Shown: piece by piece, positions 10,543 to 19,324 of the stretch
Layout: each line of letters begins with the position of its first letter
Position numbering within the stretch: position 1 is the stretch's first letter
Assembly (NCBI RefSeq): GCF_900101435.1
Contig: NZ_FMZH01000001.1
Location: 744,001 to 808,000 of the forward strand
DNA: 64,000 nucleotides
Direction of reading: 5' to 3'
Origin: Pedobacter soli
Lineage (GTDB): Bacteria; Bacteroidota; Bacteroidia; Sphingobacteriales; Sphingobacteriaceae
Made by a program: the position numbers and the translations under genes
The notes under the pieces: model-generated
What the model saw: only the letters and a program-made list of their open reading frames with translations
What the model was told of the DNA's origin: nothing
Databases searched by the model: none

Positions 10543-10571
10543 CAAAAATGCCCGGCCAAATGACCGGGCAT
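10543..10571 (-). terminator. Rho-independent terminator of the tra operon
   Basis: ATGCCCGG (10548-10555) and CCGGGCAT (10564-10571) form a perfect 8-bp GC-rich stem with an 8-base loop. On the minus strand the stem is followed by TTTTTG. It sits about 20 bp after the stop of the histone-like gene, the last gene of the transfer operon. Confidence 0.85.
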
Positions 10572-10593
10572 CCAAACAAACCTCAAACCAACC

Positions 10594-10770
10594 TTACTTC
10601 CCCTTTTTTTTCTCACTCACCTCTAAACGGATCTGCTGCGAAATCGCCTTCGCTTCCTGCAGTGCCAAGCGGAGCCTAGTACCTGCAGCCTTATTCCCCT
10701 TCCCAAAAAACTTTCGTGCATCTACCTCTGCACCTAACACCACCTTTTTCAATGAATCAAATGTTTCCAT
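10594..10770 (-). CDS. Small histone H1-like basic protein (58 aa)
   Basis: This short minus-strand frame starts at an ATG (10768-10770) with METFDSLKKVV and ends with EVSEKKKGK. It is rich in Lys, Arg and Ala and resembles the ~58-residue histone-H1/Hc1-like proteins common in Bacteroidetes, which bind DNA without sequence specificity. It lies 33 bp after the recombinase-like gene and is followed at once by a strong terminator, so it is the last gene of the operon. A role in coating element DNA is only inferred; Bacteroidetes chromosomes carry similar genes elsewhere. Confidence 0.8.
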   Translation of the reverse strand: METFDSLKKVVLGAEVDARKFFGKGNKAAGTRLRLALQEAKAISQQIRLEVSEKKKGK

Positions 10771-10803
10771 AACAATAGTTTTATAGATTAAAAAACAACC
10801 AGA

Positions 10804-11169
10804 TCAGCCCATGGTCAACCCGCCCTGGTTATCCAGGCCAAGCTCACTTCCACCTGCTGATACAATAATCACTCCGTATTCGGTCTCAAACTGCGCCTGC
10901 TTTAAAAGCAGCCAGCCCACATCCTGGAAAAGGTTATCCATTTCCGCCACAACCACCATATCCAAGCGCCCAACGGAATTCTGCACCATCCGCTCCAGAA
11001 TATCCCAGGACAGACTTCTCTCGCCTTCTTCACAAAGCACCACTCTTAATTCGATACCATGCTCTTTGCAGTAATTATAGATACTTTCAGACTGACGGTC
11101 GAGATCATGGGGATCCCCAGATTGCACAGTTCTCGCATAACCGATAGCAACCGGTACTTTCCCTTCCAT
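10804..11169 (-). CDS. Serine-recombinase N-terminal-domain-like protein, probably non-catalytic
   Basis: At 121 residues this matches only the resolvase catalytic domain: AIGYAR, DLDRQ, and the LDMVVVAEMDNL strand that corresponds to the DRLGR segment. The usual YARVST active-site motif reads YARTVQSGD, so the nucleophilic serine is not in its normal place, and RpgL and DRLxR arginines are also missing or shifted. There is no C-terminal HTH for site binding. It probably does not recombine DNA and may be a structural or regulatory relic kept in the operon. Similar short recombinase-family proteins occur at the end of tra operons in this group, to my knowledge, but I cannot verify that here. 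Confidence 0.65.
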   Translation of the reverse strand: MEGKVPVAIGYARTVQSGDPHDLDRQSESIYNYCKEHGIELRVVLCEEGERSLSWDILERMVQNSVGRLDMVVVAEMDNLFQDVGWLLLKQAQFETEYGVIIVSAGGSELGLDNQGGLTMG

Positions 11170-11231
11170 AGTATACAGTCAAACCCCAATAATAACCGAT
11201 CACCAAACACACAACCAAAAAACAGGACCAA

Positions 11232-12545
11232 TCAGCCACCAATACCCATTCCGGCTTCCTGCTCTTTCGCGTTATTTTTACTTTTGTCCTGCCCGGTATC
11301 AAGCATAGCGGCCAGTGCTTCTTTGGTCATAAACAACTCTCGCTTTTCCATCTTGCCCTCAGGCGTATAAAAATTCACCTTGCCATACCTTGGAACCGCC
11401 TCGAGCAATAGCTTTACGGGCTTGCCATCCTTTTCCGTACTCACCAGTGGCGTCAAACCATTACGCAGATCAGCCTCCAGTTTCTCCCTTTTCTCCGGCA
11501 CTGCAAGTTCCCCGATCTTATAATTATCCAGCACCTTGGGCAGATCAAAACCGTACTGCGGATCATGGTACTGTTGCAGGTTGAAATTTCCATTTGCCCC
11601 AACGCCCTTGTCCATATCAAACTTCACCCAGGCCGAATAAGCTTCGCCCGAGAGAAAGTTCACCAGGTCATTGCGGTATACGGCATATCCCTGGATCATC
11701 TGTGCAGCCTGCTGCACGGTGAATCCCTTTCCACGGTCCGGCCACAGCGTTTGCGAAGCCGGTTTTCCATAAAAGGTCCCCCTGAATTCCTTGGTCACAA
11801 AATTCACTTTTCCCTCTTCCATTGTCGCCAGGGTCTGTTTGTTTGCTGCATCTTTTCCAACTGCCAGCTCGCCGGCCCCCTCCCGCTTTTTAAAAACGTC
11901 GACAGCCTCTGTCACCAGGTCGTATTCTTTCACCGTAGCAGCCTGCCCGTCCTTTCCTGGTGAAATGATCAGGTAATGCTGGTCTTTCTCCAGGGGTTTT
12001 GCCAGGCTATGGGCAACGGTAAACTTATTGAGGAAATAATACTCTGATTTGCTGGACTGCTGCAGGTAAAACTGTACATCCACCTGCCCCCTATTGGCAG
12101 GCATCACCTGGTGCACCGTAAATTTCGGTGCACCTGTTTTCATCAGTTCCTCCATTTTGGCAATGGTTTTTTCACTCGTACCGAGCGCCGCCATTTCCTC
12201 CTTCCGGTCTTCTAAATTGTTCAAATTCATAGTTTTTGTTTTTATTGATGTTTTAGGATTATTTATTTTTACAAAACGATCCGGCCTAAGCTCCGCTTTC
12301 TCCAGTGCGTTAAGCTGGTAGATCATGTCACCGATCGGAACCGCGATATGCCAGTTAAATATCTGCTGGTGCGCCTTCTCAAATGCATGGGCAGAAGCAC
12401 TATCGGCAAAGCAGGAAAGCTCAAATTTTGACGAAAGAAGTTGGTCACTATCATACACCACCCAATGAAAGCCGAGTGAGACCTGTTCTTCCAGATATTC
12501 CCTGATCTCAGCCGCCAGACCCGATTTACCGGTCAATTCAATCAT
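11232..12545 (-). CDS. Unknown cytoplasmic protein of the tra operon, paralogous to the next gene
   Basis: The ATG at 12545 (MIELTGKSGL) is chosen because it follows the previous stop by 10 bp; the upstream TTG-type extension would overlap that gene. There is no signal peptide or membrane segment. The first ~100 residues form a small alpha/beta unit, then comes a region with a GKP...AYSAWVKFD...YGFDLPKVLD...LLLEAVPRYGKVNFY...KMEKREL pattern that lines up with the C-terminal half of the gene just upstream. This loosely recalls DUF3945-type proteins of Bacteroidetes mobile elements. Function is unknown; the position suggests a conjugation accessory protein acting in the cytoplasm. An internal ATG near 12230 is an alternative second start. 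Confidence 0.7.
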   Translation of the reverse strand: MIELTGKSGLAAEIREYLEEQVSLGFHWVVYDSDQLLSSKFELSCFADSASAHAFEKAHQQIFNWHIAVPIGDMIYQLNALEKAELRPDRFVKINNPKTSIKTKTMNLNNLEDRKEEMAALGTSEKTIAKMEELMKTGAPKFTVHQVMPANRGQVDVQFYLQQSSKSEYYFLNKFTVAHSLAKPLEKDQHYLIISPGKDGQAATVKEYDLVTEAVDVFKKREGAGELAVGKDAANKQTLATMEEGKVNFVTKEFRGTFYGKPASQTLWPDRGKGFTVQQAAQMIQGYAVYRNDLVNFLSGEAYSAWVKFDMDKGVGANGNFNLQQYHDPQYGFDLPKVLDNYKIGELAVPEKREKLEADLRNGLTPLVSTEKDGKPVKLLLEAVPRYGKVNFYTPEGKMEKRELFMTKEALAAMLDTGQDKSKNNAKEQEAGMGIGG

Positions 12546-12555
12546 AAAAAGTATC

Positions 12556-13611
12556 TTATCTACCCATCTCCAACTGGTTTTCTTCCCGCATGTCGAGCTG
12601 TTTATCAGCTCCCAGCCCAAACGAAGGCTGCGCTTTTACCGGCACCAACATATCCTTGAACTGCTCAAAAGCAATTTCTTTTTTCCCTGAATCAAAGAAT
12701 TCCAGCCTGTTTTCAAAGGGATCAGCCCGGATATAAAATTTATCCTTTCCGGGAACATTAATCTTCATCCTATTGCCCTGTTCCAGCCCGCGCAACACGA
12801 CTTCGGTACTAATCGCGTAACATTCCAGTGCGATGGCATGGTCGAGCAGTTGTTTTTTAAGGTCATATTCCTGCCCGGTACCCGAAAAATACAATAACGG
12901 TGACGAAGAAAAATCCTTAGCGGTATCATTTACCTTTACCCAGCATTTTCCCAAATTACCATCCAGGCCCTGGTATTCCTTAAGTACCGATCCACCCCGA
13001 AGCAGGTTTATCGCCTCAACGAGATCAATCCCCGCTTCCCTTGAAAAGAAACAGCTGCGTTCCGATCCATCTTTCCCCAGCATCCGTCCATTAAACCCAC
13101 TAAAGCGGTATACACCAATATCTTCTCTTTCAAAAGAAAGCTGGAGCGATAATTTTTCCCCTGTGTTCAAACCACGAACCACATCCAATACAATACGCTG
13201 TCTTTCATAGTCAAGCCGCTCCTCTAACCTCAAGTCCACGTTACCTAAACCCAATGATGAAAGCTGCTCTTTCAGCGAGCTGATATTTTCTTCCCGAAGC
13301 CTGGAGAATCGCGACAGATGCACGCTCTTATCAATCACAACCGCTTTAAGCCCCACAAAAAACCGTAATAGGAGATTGGGATAAAGCTCTTTGCGGAGCT
13401 TAGCAGTAACCGAACGCAGCACCTGGATATATAGCCGTTCCATTTCTGATGGCCTAACCGATACCCTGAAAAGCCCCGCAGATAAAAACCTGCATTTCAG
13501 CTTTTTCATTTTCCGCTCGTCCACGCCAGTGCCCATGAGTCCCAAAAGCGATTTCTGCCTTTCTTCCCAGGCCAGGTATAACTGCTCGGCCCTATTGATC
13601 CCCGGATCCAA
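12556..13611 (-). CDS. Unknown protein in the position expected for TraN; paralogue of following gene
   Basis: It starts at a TTG (13611) three bases after the traM stop, and the first in-frame ATG is 75 bases further in. TraN of Bacteroidetes elements (DUF4138, VirB9-like) should follow TraM and carry a signal peptide with beta-rich sequence. This protein has neither and looks cytoplasmic. Its blocks YRFSGFNGR, GKCWVKVND, YDLKKQLLDH, INVPGKDKFYIRADP and EFFDSGKKEIAFEQF match in order the blocks of the downstream gene, so the pair probably arose by duplication. I do not assign a function. Confidence 0.7.
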   Translation of the reverse strand: MDPGINRAEQLYLAWEERQKSLLGLMGTGVDERKMKKLKCRFLSAGLFRVSVRPSEMERLYIQVLRSVTAKLRKELYPNLLLRFFVGLKAVVIDKSVHLSRFSRLREENISSLKEQLSSLGLGNVDLRLEERLDYERQRIVLDVVRGLNTGEKLSLQLSFEREDIGVYRFSGFNGRMLGKDGSERSCFFSREAGIDLVEAINLLRGGSVLKEYQGLDGNLGKCWVKVNDTAKDFSSSPLLYFSGTGQEYDLKKQLLDHAIALECYAISTEVVLRGLEQGNRMKINVPGKDKFYIRADPFENRLEFFDSGKKEIAFEQFKDMLVPVKAQPSFGLGADKQLDMREENQLEMGR

Positions 13612-13614
13612 AAC

Positions 13615-14703
13615 CTAACGCAGTTTTAATTTATTGTCTCGCAATAGCACCGCATGACCGCCTTTCAGCTTGACCTTGACCTTGCGTAATTTTTTGGTTA
13701 GCATAGATTTCGCTGCATCGATCCCGGCACCCGCGACCTGCGTAACCAGCGACTGATCAAAAGTATTCAGCGCTACCTCCCCGACTGCATTCCCTGCCCC
13801 GTCGTTCATCGTTTCAGTCAGCACCGCTTCCGGTGCATCCAGACCAAGCATCCCATCATAACTGTACAGGGATAGGTCTGATGGTATAATCGCATTGCCT
13901 AAACGGATCTGTTTGATATCCAATAGCAGCCTTTGATTAGTGATTTTGCAGGCCCCGAACAGTTCATGCCCTTTTGGGATCAGTACACCGTTCACACGCA
14001 AAGTATCCAGCAATAAAAGTTTGATCGTTGCGCCCTGCACCACTTTTTTATCCGAAGCGATTACTGCCGGGATGGCCTTAAACAGACTATCGGTATTCAC
14101 TTTTTTTTCGACCGCCATTTTCTGCTTTACCCGCTCAGGATGCTGGATATCGATGATGTTCTCCATCATCGCATTCAGTTGTTTCATTTCCGGATCATCT
14201 CCCGCATTTTTATTTTCCTGCATCATTTTCATCAGCGCCTCGAGCCTATCCACATCGTTTTTCATGTTGCCCGAACCGGTAACACTAGAAAGACCATAAC
14301 CCGCACGGACACCTCCCGCTCCACTAACCTCAACAGAATTCCCCGCAGGCCGGTCGATCTCACGCTTTAAGGCTTCAAGTTTCAGCGATATTTCACCGGT
14401 CTGCTCCTCCTGTGCATTTTTAAAGCCTAAGTTCTGCGCCATACGGGAAAGCGATGCTGATCCCCTGCTGGCAGAATCACGCGCCGCCTGCTCGTAAAAA
14501 GCCATTTTATCTGCCGGTTGCTGCTTTTTGATCGTGGCATCAGGCAATGAAAAATCCACCTTTCCCTTATCGTTAACCGCGTTTTCTGGCACATCTTTCC
14601 CACCGCCCAGCATAAAAAAGCCCGTAGTCAGTACAGCTGCCGCGAGCAATGGCAAAAAGATCAGCAACACTTTCTTTTTGTCTATTTTTTTCCTGTTTTC
14701 CAT
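13615..14703 (-). CDS. traM: Conjugative transposon protein TraM
   Basis: The protein has a basic cytoplasmic start (MENRKKIDKKKV), one membrane helix at about residues 13-32, a long Gln/Ala/Lys-rich periplasmic stretch, and a C-terminal beta-rich domain with the INGVLIPKGHELFG-like pattern (VNGVLIPKGHELFGACKI). This is the layout of Bacteroidetes TraM, the VirB10-like component that spans from inner to outer membrane and links the channel to the ATPases. Length (362) is slightly below the usual 400-450, mainly in the low-complexity part. It is in order traJ-K-L-M, as in CTnDOT-type elements. Confidence 0.87.
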   Translation of the reverse strand: MENRKKIDKKKVLLIFLPLLAAAVLTTGFFMLGGGKDVPENAVNDKGKVDFSLPDATIKKQQPADKMAFYEQAARDSASRGSASLSRMAQNLGFKNAQEEQTGEISLKLEALKREIDRPAGNSVEVSGAGGVRAGYGLSSVTGSGNMKNDVDRLEALMKMMQENKNAGDDPEMKQLNAMMENIIDIQHPERVKQKMAVEKKVNTDSLFKAIPAVIASDKKVVQGATIKLLLLDTLRVNGVLIPKGHELFGACKITNQRLLLDIKQIRLGNAIIPSDLSLYSYDGMLGLDAPEAVLTETMNDGAGNAVGEVALNTFDQSLVTQVAGAGIDAAKSMLTKKLRKVKVKLKGGHAVLLRDNKLKLR

Positions 14704-14728
14704 TTCAATTGTTTTATAGGTTAATAAT

Positions 14729-15034
14729 TTATTGCAGAAAATTGAGCACTGCGGATAAGATCAGGTACAGGCAGTAAGCGCCGCCTAGCATCAGAAAGCA
14801 GGCAAAAAACAGCTTCATTCGAAGCTTTGAAATGCCTTTCGTTTTAGCATTTAAATAACCTGCCACCAAATTCTGGCCTATAAGTATCTTATTTGCCAGG
14901 CGATATGACAGTTCATTTTTATTCATTGGCCGGGCATTTTGCCCGCCTACAGGAAAAGTGCCTTCATGTATACCGCTCAAAGCTTTCGCTGCCCCATCTG
15001 TCCCGCGCTTAAAAGCAATATTCCAGATTTTCAT
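14729..15034 (-). CDS. traL: Conjugative transposon protein TraL (DUF3989-like)
   Basis: A short inner-membrane protein whose C-terminal ~25 residues are one hydrophobic helix (LFFACFLMLGGAYCLYLILSA). The N-terminal half is basic and hydrophilic with NKNELSYRLANKILIGQ. It overlaps the traK stop by four bases and precedes traM by 25 bp, the expected order in Bacteroidetes conjugation operons. TraL is required for transfer, but its biochemical role is unknown. Confidence 0.75.
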   Translation of the reverse strand: MKIWNIAFKRGTDGAAKALSGIHEGTFPVGGQNARPMNKNELSYRLANKILIGQNLVAGYLNAKTKGISKLRMKLFFACFLMLGGAYCLYLILSAVLNFLQ

Positions 15035-15657
15035 GGCTGCTCCTGTTTTAACTGTTCAGCCCGGTTTTCCAGCAGTTCAAACTTTCGGATCAGAAATCCA
15101 TGGGGATTGTTATCGGTCTGGTTTTTTAAATCATCCACCACGCCCTGGCTGATGAGTTTCCTGTAAACCGTGGATGAAGACCTTACCAGCTTCTGCGTAG
15201 CAAAGCACCTGAAGGGATATGGAAATCGGTCGACATCGAGCTGTATACTGTCCACCGTGATTTCCTGTGAGATATTGGCCGCAATTAGATTATTGTAATA
15301 ACCGTTTTCCTGAAAGTTGTCATACTGTTTCTTGGCCGATTCGTCGGCCAGATACAAAGCCCTGGTTACGCTTGCCTTGATCGCCTTATCATCAGGAACC
15401 AGCGCAAAGAAATACTGGTGGAAGGTGCGGATATGGTCACGCAGTTCCACGGGTAGGTTGCTCTTGCGGTCAGATGCCAGTGCAGTTAACAGCTTACCAT
15501 TATATAGTATATATATGCGCTGATCCTTTAGGGTGTAAAAGCAGTAATACTCGTAGATCGCAAAACAGCTGATCACCATACAGGCCACGATCAGGAATAA
15601 ACTGAACAGGCGGATATGTTTGAAAGCGGTATCGATATTTTTGAATTGGCTGAACAT
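15031..15657 (-). CDS. traK: Conjugative transposon protein TraK (VirB8-like)
   Basis: The sequence begins MFSQFKNIDTAFKHIRLFSLFLIVACMVISCFAIYEYY, the highly typical start of Bacteroidetes TraK: a short cytoplasmic segment, one membrane helix, then a periplasmic domain. The periplasmic part includes the ALYLADESAKKQYDNFQE segment common in the family. It is thought to play the VirB8 part, a scaffold at the inner membrane. Length 208 is normal. It is translationally coupled to traL by a four-base overlap. Confidence 0.9.
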   Translation of the reverse strand: MFSQFKNIDTAFKHIRLFSLFLIVACMVISCFAIYEYYCFYTLKDQRIYILYNGKLLTALASDRKSNLPVELRDHIRTFHQYFFALVPDDKAIKASVTRALYLADESAKKQYDNFQENGYYNNLIAANISQEITVDSIQLDVDRFPYPFRCFATQKLVRSSSTVYRKLISQGVVDDLKNQTDNNPHGFLIRKFELLENRAEQLKQEQP

Positions 15658-15729
15658 AAAAATTGAATATTTGATGAATAATTACCCCTCATTTTTAGGC
15701 AGGGGCAAGCCCTGCGCCTACGTACGTAC

Positions 15730-16923
15730 CTATTTACCTTCTATACGCTTTTGTTGGTGCGGGTTATCCGGAAAATAATCCCCTTGCGCACCTGACGAAA
15801 AACTCTGCTTTAAATTGCGGTAACCATCACCCAATGCATCCGCTGCCATGCCCCCGCCGGATCTGGCGGCCTGGCTTCCCGAACGCGTGGCCGAGGATAC
15901 AATTGAATTCACTTTCTGCAGGATCGTATTTCCGCCTCCTGCATGCACCACGTAATTGGCCACATTGGGCACGCAGAAATAACCCACGATCCCAATAATT
16001 AAAAATATCAGGTAAGCAGTATCCAAACTTGAAAAGAAGGTATCCCCCTGCTGCTCGATCTGCGAAAGATCCAGTTTTAACATGTTTTCCTGTACTTTTC
16101 CAAGGATACTTGAAAAGATATTGCAGATGGGCAGCCACAGGAATATGTTCACATACCTCGCGATCCATACCGTCAGCGTATTCTGGAAACCATCAAAGAC
16201 CGCAAAGCCAAATACCAAAGGCCCCAGAATGGCCATTACGATCAAAAAAAACGTCCGTACGGTATTGATGCACAGCGCTGCCGCGGCGTACAGGATCTCC
16301 AGTACCTCACTCAGCCACTGCTTGATCGAATTCCTGAAATTGTACGAAGCTTTAGCAATATTGAACTCCAGTCCATGGCCCAATCCATCCAGGAAAGTTT
16401 CTTCCTCCCTGTTCGGATCATTAGGATAAGCATATTTGTACCACTTATCAGAATCCCCTGATCCGCTCTCGCCGACATACATCTGCCAATAGCGGCTTTT
16501 TTTGATCGCAGCTTCCTTCATTTTAAGCAATCTTTCGATCGCTTTATTGCTTCCCGCCACCATGGCATTGGTCGCCAATACCGTTGGCTGCAGTACCCCA
16601 TTGATCATACCCAGCACCGCCGGAAAAAGCATCACCGCCATTCCCAAAGCAAATGGTCGAAGTAGCGGATAAAAGTCGATGGATTCTGCCGATGCCAGCT
16701 GCCTCCACACCCGCGAGCCGATATAGAACAGTGCCCCAAAACCTGCTAGGCCCCTTCCCACGCCCATCATGCCGGAGCATAGCGGAAGCATTTCATCATA
16801 TACTTTGTCCAGCACGGGTTGCAGACCGGAAATACTCTGCGCCGCAGTTTGCGCAGAGGCGCAAAACGGCAGTAACAAAAAGGCCAGGATAGCGCACAGG
16901 AATCGGTTAAGTTTTATTTTCAT
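15730..16923 (-). CDS. traJ: Conjugative transposon protein TraJ (VirB6-like membrane protein)
   Basis: It has an N-terminal signal peptide (LCAILAFLLLPFCASAQ) followed by a polytopic membrane protein: helices around residues 55-70, 90-108, 205-245, 255-275 and 295-325. Two segments with conserved Trp and Pro (VWIARYVNIFLWLPICNIF) are characteristic of TraJ. TraJ is the likely VirB6-type inner-membrane channel component. The C-terminus is a soluble Gly/Ser/Gln-rich tail. Start ATG at 16923. A 72-bp gap with a small palindrome (CAGGG...CCCTG) separates it from traK. Confidence 0.88.
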   Translation of the reverse strand: MKIKLNRFLCAILAFLLLPFCASAQTAAQSISGLQPVLDKVYDEMLPLCSGMMGVGRGLAGFGALFYIGSRVWRQLASAESIDFYPLLRPFALGMAVMLFPAVLGMINGVLQPTVLATNAMVAGSNKAIERLLKMKEAAIKKSRYWQMYVGESGSGDSDKWYKYAYPNDPNREEETFLDGLGHGLEFNIAKASYNFRNSIKQWLSEVLEILYAAAALCINTVRTFFLIVMAILGPLVFGFAVFDGFQNTLTVWIARYVNIFLWLPICNIFSSILGKVQENMLKLDLSQIEQQGDTFFSSLDTAYLIFLIIGIVGYFCVPNVANYVVHAGGGNTILQKVNSIVSSATRSGSQAARSGGGMAADALGDGYRNLKQSFSSGAQGDYFPDNPHQQKRIEGK

Positions 16924-17023
16924 GGTACCAAAAATTTATCTTTTTTACTTTTTGAGCTGGGCATATAGCCGGGGCGTTCTCCAATGCGTAGAAAACCAGA
17001 TGCATTATTCCCCGTTAACACGA

Positions 17024-17758
17024 TCATTTTTCATTCCTGAACACCTCGCTAAGCCCCTTGACATCAGCCCTCTCTTTACTCCTTTGTAGATTAAGCATGG
17101 TCGCCTGATCATTAAAGGCCCGTAGAAACATCAGCTTTTCTTGCGTATCGGCAAAAATCCTGTCGATGGCAGCCAACCTTTCCTGGTCACTCATTCGAAG
17201 GTTTGAAGAAGTAATCACCGTCAGCAGTTCATCCAGGTTATCCATGCTCAAATCAAAAAGCTGTTTATACACCCCAGCGAGATAAGCAATATCATCCTCC
17301 GAAAAATTGCCCGAAGCCTGAAAGCGCTTGAATGCCCGCTTGTACTCTGAAACAATCTTCGCCTGGTCACTAATAATATCCGCTACCTTATGGTATTTTT
17401 TAATTTCCGGACTGACCAGCATCATGCCATCCAGAAAAACCTCATGCAGCGAAAAATTACCTTGAGCAATATCCTTTACCGCCTTATAACCACTGGATAT
17501 CAGCAGATACCCTTTTTTCATATCGGACAGGATATTTTTGAGCTGGCTGAGTTTTTCGACATTCAACAGCAGTTGCTGCGCTTCAGTTGACTGCGCTAGA
17601 CTTTGCTTAGCAGATAAACTAACCGTACTGAAAAGCGCCGCTAAAAGCAAAGCTTTTGGAAAAGGTAATAGTGACCTTATCCACACGCTGGCAGATAGCG
17701 ATGAACACTGCGTTAAACCCTTTAAATAGCATCCGGCAATAAACCTATTCAAAACCAT
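17024..17758 (-). CDS. TraI-like secreted protein, paralogue 3
   Basis: The protein has a hydrophobic N-terminal segment (LLPFPKALLLAALFSTVSLSAKQ) consistent with a signal sequence. A helical body follows with SPEIKKYHKVADIISDQ, SEDDIAYLAGVYKQLF and NLDELLTVITSSNLRMSDQERLAAID. The same ordered blocks occur in the two genes upstream, which marks three tandem paralogues. The family is often labelled TerB-like or TraI; the likely location is the periplasm, as a partner of the transfer channel. It overlaps the preceding gene by 14 bp. Confidence 0.72.
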   Translation of the reverse strand: MVLNRFIAGCYLKGLTQCSSLSASVWIRSLLPFPKALLLAALFSTVSLSAKQSLAQSTEAQQLLLNVEKLSQLKNILSDMKKGYLLISSGYKAVKDIAQGNFSLHEVFLDGMMLVSPEIKKYHKVADIISDQAKIVSEYKRAFKRFQASGNFSEDDIAYLAGVYKQLFDLSMDNLDELLTVITSSNLRMSDQERLAAIDRIFADTQEKLMFLRAFNDQATMLNLQRSKERADVKGLSEVFRNEK

Positions 17759-18476
17759 AAGCCCTCCTTAAATCCAGAATATCAAACCTATCCCTTTCCC
17801 TGCTTCTGATCAATCGCTCTACCTTAGCCATAAAATCCGTGGTAAAAGCTGCCCTGTCCTGCATAGCTTCATACAACTCATCAATGCGCCTGATCCGCTC
17901 AGCCTCCTCCATCTCCAGCCTGCCCGAAGTCACTACCAAAAGCAACGATTCCAGATCCCTTGAACAGTCCGCCAGTACGGCCGCTTTCACTTCCAGGATA
18001 TAAAGCTGATCGCCCGGCGAGAGCATGGCATTGCCCTTAAATTCTGAAAACCATTTCGCGATACCGATCTGGTAGGAAAGGATTTCCGCCACCTTTACAT
18101 TTTTTCTGACCGCAGGGCTAACTGCTTTTAACGAAGAAATAAAAGCGCCATGCAGGCTGAATTCGCCACTGGTAATATCTCTTACGGTCTGCAGTCCCCC
18201 ATCCACCAATTGATACCCTTTTTTGGCATAAGATAAATACAGCTGTAAAGCCGCAATCTGTTCCAGCAGGTATTTTTTCTGCGTTTTCTTCTGGTTAAAA
18301 AACTCTCCAAAGGTCTGCGCCTGAACAACACCACCAAAGCAGAACACAAAGCAAAACATAAACACCAAAGCCCCAATGACCAAAGCTTTTACCCTGAAAG
18401 CTAAAGCCTGTACCACCCCTAAAACTAACGCTGGACTCTTTCCAACCCCAGCCAATAACCTATTTTTCGATACCAT
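17745..18476 (-). CDS. TraI-like secreted protein, paralogue 2
   Basis: It has an N-terminal hydrophobic stretch (VKALVIGALVFMFCFVFCFGGVVQAQ) ending in a plausible signal-peptidase site. It then repeats the family pattern: SPAVRKNVKVAEILSYQ, SPGDQLYILEVKAAVLADCSRDLESLLLVVTSGRLEMEEAERIRRID. It overlaps its upstream neighbour by 17 bp and its downstream neighbour by 14 bp, so all three are probably translated together. The role is unknown beyond association with the conjugation apparatus. Confidence 0.72.
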   Translation of the reverse strand: MVSKNRLLAGVGKSPALVLGVVQALAFRVKALVIGALVFMFCFVFCFGGVVQAQTFGEFFNQKKTQKKYLLEQIAALQLYLSYAKKGYQLVDGGLQTVRDITSGEFSLHGAFISSLKAVSPAVRKNVKVAEILSYQIGIAKWFSEFKGNAMLSPGDQLYILEVKAAVLADCSRDLESLLLVVTSGRLEMEEAERIRRIDELYEAMQDRAAFTTDFMAKVERLIRSRERDRFDILDLRRAYGFE

Positions 18477-19209
18477 AAATTTCTTTTAGTTTGGCGCTTT
18501 CCTCCATCGAAGAAGCGCGTTGTATACTCAATACCGCATTCCCACGGTTAAAACTTTTCAGATCTGTGTAATTCACGTCCATCTTTTCCGATGCCTTGGA
18601 TATGATTTCCAGTCGCTCGGCATCGCTCATCTGCGTTTTGAAGGAATTCACGACCAATAATAACTGGTCAATGTTTTTGATGCTTTCATCCAGAATCCCT
18701 GAATACACCTTTTGCATATAATCCAGTTCGGAAGGCTCAAAGTGTTTGTCCTGCCGGAACAGATTCCAGGCCCATTTGTATTCATCCACGATCGCCACCT
18801 GCTTTGCCGTCAGGTCCTTTACTTTTTTATAATAGGCAATGGCCGATTTAATTTTCCAGAGCTCCTCGTAATACTCGCGGTAGAGTTTCTTCTGCCGCTG
18901 CGTCCAGTCCGCGATCTCGGTCAGCTTTAGTTTGGAAAGCTGGTTTTCCAGCACCTTCTGCGCATTCTGCAGCCAGATCGTTTCATTCTGCAGTCGCTGG
19001 ATTTTCAGGTCCACCGCCTTGATCACCTTTTTTACCCCTGCCTTGATCACTTCCAGCACCGCGATCTGTGCATCAGCCCCCTTGGGCAGCCCCACGATCA
19101 GCGTCACCGTACTCAGCGGCAGGATTACCATATATTGTTTCATCTTATCCCTGATTTTAGTCCATACTTTTCCCATCCGGTCCGTAAACCGGTTCAATAG
19201 ATTTTCCAT
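18460..19209 (-). CDS. traI: Conjugal transfer protein TraI (DUF4141-like)
   Basis: The sequence has a predicted signal peptide or anchor (MVILPLSTVTLIVGLPKGADAQ), then a coiled-coil-prone region (KVIKAVDLKIQRLQNETIWLQNAQKVLENQLSKLKL). The family blocks follow: WTQRQKKLYREYYEELWKIK, YMQKVYSGILDESIKNIDQLLLVVNSF and MSDAERLEIISKASEKM. This matches TraI of Bacteroidetes elements, a VirB5-like periplasmic component by position and coiled-coil character. It is the first and most canonical of three tandem paralogues. The gap to the upstream lipoprotein gene (about 115 bp) contains no clear signal. Confidence 0.8.
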   Translation of the reverse strand: MENLLNRFTDRMGKVWTKIRDKMKQYMVILPLSTVTLIVGLPKGADAQIAVLEVIKAGVKKVIKAVDLKIQRLQNETIWLQNAQKVLENQLSKLKLTEIADWTQRQKKLYREYYEELWKIKSAIAYYKKVKDLTAKQVAIVDEYKWAWNLFRQDKHFEPSELDYMQKVYSGILDESIKNIDQLLLVVNSFKTQMSDAERLEIISKASEKMDVNYTDLKSFNRGNAVLSIQRASSMEESAKLKEIYGIEK

Positions 19210-19324
19210 AAGTGAATTGATTTTAGCTTTTTGTTATTGTGCTACAGGTGTTTTGCACTTTTGCCCGGATTTAAAAAGCTGTTATACTATATATATGTAC
19301 CTTGACAAATATGCCTGGCGCCTG

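Noticed and set aside
18460..19209. Naming all three TraI-like genes traI
   Set aside because: Only the first has the full expected layout; the other two are similar but shorter in matching blocks, so no symbol was given.
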